Origin: Streptomyces asiaticus
GTDB lineage: Bacteria > Actinomycetota > Actinomycetes > Streptomycetales > Streptomycetaceae
NCBI RefSeq assembly: GCF_018138715.1
Contig: NZ_JAGSHX010000001.1
Location: 682,001-746,000, forward strand
Length of the DNA stretch: 64,000 nucleotides
Direction of reading: 5' to 3'
A program made the position numbers and the translations under genes. The notes under the pieces were generated by a model. It was not told the DNA's origin, did no database searches, and saw only the letters and a program-made list of their open reading frames with translations. This document shows, one piece after another, positions 62,274 to 64,000 of this stretch. The number at the start of each line of letters is the position of its first letter. Position 1 is the stretch's first letter.

Positions 62274-63347
62274 CCCCGCCTTCAGGCGGGGGAGGGATCG
62301 GACTCCTGCGGAGCAGGGCAGGGAGAGCCGGATCGCCGTCGGGGCGATGCGGTGCCAGCCACTGACAACCCGTCATACGATCACGAGCTGATGCGCTGGT
62401 TTGTGAACCATGGCCACTCACGTGAAGCGGGCGTATCGGTACCGCTTCTATCCGACCGGCGCGCAGGCGGTGGAGCTGTCGCGCACGTTCGGTTGCGTGC
62501 GGAAGGTCTACAACATGGCGCTCGCGGCCCGTACTGAGGCGTGGACGTTGCGTCAGGAGCGGGTCAGCTACAACGCGACGTCGGCGATGCTGACGGCGTG
62601 GAGGAAGACCGGGGAACTGGCCTTCCTCAACGATGTGTCGTCGGTCCCGCTCCAGCAGGCCCTGCGGCACCTCCGGGCGGCGTTCACCGCGTTCTTCGCC
62701 CAGCGGTCGAAGTACCCGCTGTTCACGTCGCGCAAGAGATCTCGCAAGTCCGCCGAGTACACCTCCAGCGCGTTCCGGTTCCGGGAGGGGAAGCTGACAC
62801 TGGCGAAGATGGATCAGCCGCTGGACGTCGCCAGGGTCTACGCCCGCATCGCCGACCGTCGCCGTGACCATCTGCACAAGCTGACCACTCGACTCGTGCG
62901 TGAGAACCAAACGCTCGTGATCGAGGACCTCGCCGTCCGGAACATGCTCAGCAACGGCAAGTTGTCCCGGGCGATCTCCGACGCGGCATGGTCGCAGTTC
63001 CGGAGCATGCCGGAGTACAAGGCCGCCTGGTACGGCCGCGAAGTGATCGCGGTCGACCGCTGGTTCCCCTCCTCCAAGCTGTGCTCCGTGTGCGGCACCC
63101 TGCAAGGGAAGATGCCGCTCGGCGTCCGCACCTGGACGTGCGACTGCGGCACGACCCATGACCGGGACGTGAACGCGGCGAGGAACCCTCTGGCCGCCGG
63201 ACTGGCGGTGTCGGCCTGTGGAGCCGGTGTAAGACCTCAACGGGAGTCCTCCCGGACGGGGCAGTCGGTGACGAAGCAGGAAGCCCTACGGCGCGAGCCG
63301 CAGGAATCCCCCTCGTTTCGTTTACGAGAGGGAGGAAGTCAACGGTG
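62274..63347 (+). mobile_element. IS605/IS607-type TnpB element (ends approximate)
   Basis: The tnpB gene is bordered by a hairpin at 62274-62291 and another at 63307-63335 (CCCTCGT / ACGAG-A-GGG), the kind of subterminal structures these elements carry. No tnpA transposase is present, so it is a stand-alone TnpB unit. The right end reads GGAAGTCAACGG and runs into the last codons of the MBL gene. Exact ends cannot be fixed without a sister copy. Confidence 0.55.
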
Positions 63348-63348
63348 A
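62410..63348 (+). CDS. tnpB: TnpB-like RNA-guided nuclease with RuvC-I deletion
   Basis: A 312-residue protein, 60-90 residues shorter than streptomycete TnpB. The wedge/REC start (RAYRYRFYPTGAQAVELSRT) is normal up to AKMDQPLDV (residue 140), which then joins ARVYARIADRRRDHLHKLTT without a frameshift. The missing part should contain the strand with the first catalytic Asp (RuvC-I). RuvC-II Glu172 (VIEDLAVRN) and RuvC-III HDRDVNAARN remain. The zinc finger is also irregular: CSVCG is followed by CDCG, with one residue between Cys instead of two. It is almost surely unable to cut DNA. Confidence 0.85.
   Translation: MATHVKRAYRYRFYPTGAQAVELSRTFGCVRKVYNMALAARTEAWTLRQERVSYNATSAMLTAWRKTGELAFLNDVSSVPLQQALRHLRAAFTAFFAQRSKYPLFTSRKRSRKSAEYTSSAFRFREGKLTLAKMDQPLDVARVYARIADRRRDHLHKLTTRLVRENQTLVIEDLAVRNMLSNGKLSRAISDAAWSQFRSMPEYKAAWYGREVIAVDRWFPSSKLCSVCGTLQGKMPLGVRTWTCDCGTTHDRDVNAARNPLAAGLAVSACGAGVRPQRESSRTGQSVTKQEALRREPQESPSFRLREGGSQR
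63307..63335 (+). ncRNA. Likely omega-RNA 3' hairpin of the TnpB element
   Basis: TCCCCCTCGT, a seven-base loop, then ACGAGAGGGAGGA form a bulged hairpin overlapping the end of tnpB. TnpB guide RNAs come from this 3' end, and the guide is the flanking sequence after the element end. That flank is the end of the MBL gene. Inference from family layout. Confidence 0.5.
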
Positions 63349-64000
63349 GTCACTGCCTTGTGGGTGAAGGTGGGGCCGGTGCCGGGGTTGGTCCAGGCGG
63401 CGGTCAGCTCGCTGGAGGGGAAGAACTGAAGGAAGCGGGGGTCGGCCTGGGCGCGGTCGACGAGCGTCTTCTCGATGACGAGCGAGTTGTACTGCTCGGC
63501 GGTCGTCTCGATGGTGTTGGCGTTGAGGACGACCTCCTGCTGCCAGGCGCGGGCCCAGCGGGCGATGCCGGGCATGCGGGAGTGCTCGGGGGTCAGACAC
63601 TCGGCGGCGATGGCGTTCTCACTCGACGCCCAGATGCCGCTGGAGGTGTTCAGCAGGAGCGTCTGGTTGCCCAGTACGTGGCCGGGGGTGGAGATGACCG
63701 CGACACCGGGGCCGAGGAGCAGCGAGCCGTCGACGGCGGCAAAGGCCTCGGGCCGCACATCCCGATAGGTCTCGGGCTGGTACCAGGGCCGCTGGAGCGG
63801 GTGGAGCTCGGACATGGCCAGCAGCTCATGCCGCTGCACGATCACTTTGGCGCGGGGGAACACGGGCTCGACCGGAGCGTCGCCGAGGTCCGGCTGGGGT
63901 GTGCTGGTGCCGATCCACCGGCGCAGATCCTGGGTGTGCAGATGGTCGAAGAGGAGATAGTCGACGTCCTCGGGCGCGATGCCGAGCCGGGCCAGATGCC
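63339..64000 (-). CDS. MBL-fold hydrolase (5' end outside window)
   Basis: The C-terminal 220 residues are seen; the gene runs past the window. The metal site region reads DYLLFDHLHTQDLRRW, with further family pieces VIVQRHELLAMSELHP, AVISTPGHVLGNQTLLL and ASSENAIAAE. This belongs to an actinobacterial MBL subgroup with HLHTQD instead of HxHxDH. The last three residues and TGA fall in the right end of the TnpB element, so the natural C-terminus may have been replaced. Confidence 0.85.
   Translation of the reverse strand, partial: HLARLGIAPEDVDYLLFDHLHTQDLRRWIGTSTPQPDLGDAPVEPVFPRAKVIVQRHELLAMSELHPLQRPWYQPETYRDVRPEAFAAVDGSLLLGPGVAVISTPGHVLGNQTLLLNTSSGIWASSENAIAAECLTPEHSRMPGIARWARAWQQEVVLNANTIETTAEQYNSLVIEKTLVDRAQADPRFLQFFPSSELTAAWTNPGTGPTFTHKAVTHR

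Noticed and set aside
1..64000. tRNA, rRNA, CRISPR arrays, PKS or NRPS genes
   Set aside because: None seen: no cloverleaf or anticodon arms, no spaced direct repeats and no ketosynthase or adenylation motifs.

Overview
The window is high-GC actinobacterial DNA, most probably from a Streptomyces chromosome. The support is the codon bias, frequent GTG starts, dense ATGA/GTGA stop-start overlaps, DUF6153- and DUF305-type metal proteins, NarL-type two-component genes, and transposon families typical of streptomycetes. It reads as an accessory region: compact operons separated by insertion sequences, transposase scraps and decaying genes. I found no rRNA, tRNA or CRISPR.

Region 1 (1-9372, + strand) is one translationally coupled catabolic operon: two sugar ABC permeases (the first cut by the window edge), a type B carboxylesterase, a ROK regulator, a GMC/pyranose-oxidase-like flavoenzyme, a zinc deaminase, two xylose-isomerase-like TIM barrels and a Gfo/Idh/MocA dehydrogenase. 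The enzyme set resembles oxidation-first (3-keto) glycoside breakdown.

Region 2 (9373-15300) is a pile of mobile DNA: a group II intron with its maturase, an IS5-type element abutting an IS701-type element, a rotting second group II maturase, and the tail of a metal P-type ATPase.

Region 3 (15454-24056) is a metal and cell-envelope island: a second lgt, a BlaI/M56 sensor-repressor pair, DUF6153 and DUF305 proteins, a BNR-like lipoprotein, a NiCoT transporter and an M23 peptidase. Short AT-rich dyads sit in its promoter regions. Remnants of rhodanese, M56, P-type ATPase, CsoR and methyltransferase genes follow (24126-25607).

Region 4 (25722-31184, - strand) holds a serA / MFS / cysteine-synthase-like trio and two small membrane proteins.

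Region 5 (31554-34072) is an HxlR regulator and an Old Yellow Enzyme that share an almost identical 27-bp site.

Region 6 (34321-42160, - strand) is the most novel-looking part: an operon of a KamA-like radical SAM enzyme, MBL hydrolase, large FAD/NAD(P) protein, His-only cupin, MFS transporter and VOC protein. A small secreted-peptide ORF coupled by TTGA precedes it, with a recognisable promoter, and a LuxR-type regulator lies behind a strong terminator.

Region 7 (42161-50190) is a graveyard of integrase and transposase pieces with isolated living genes (DinB, a serine hydrolase, Nudix, a dienelactone-hydrolase-like protein). Region 8 (50192-64000) carries a NarL two-component pair divergent from an MMPL exporter with a 22-bp inverted repeat between them, a TetR/DHA2 efflux pair with a clear operator, a LysR / NmrA / SDR group, MBL and NTF2-like genes, and a TnpB whose first RuvC segment is deleted. 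The last MBL gene runs off the window.
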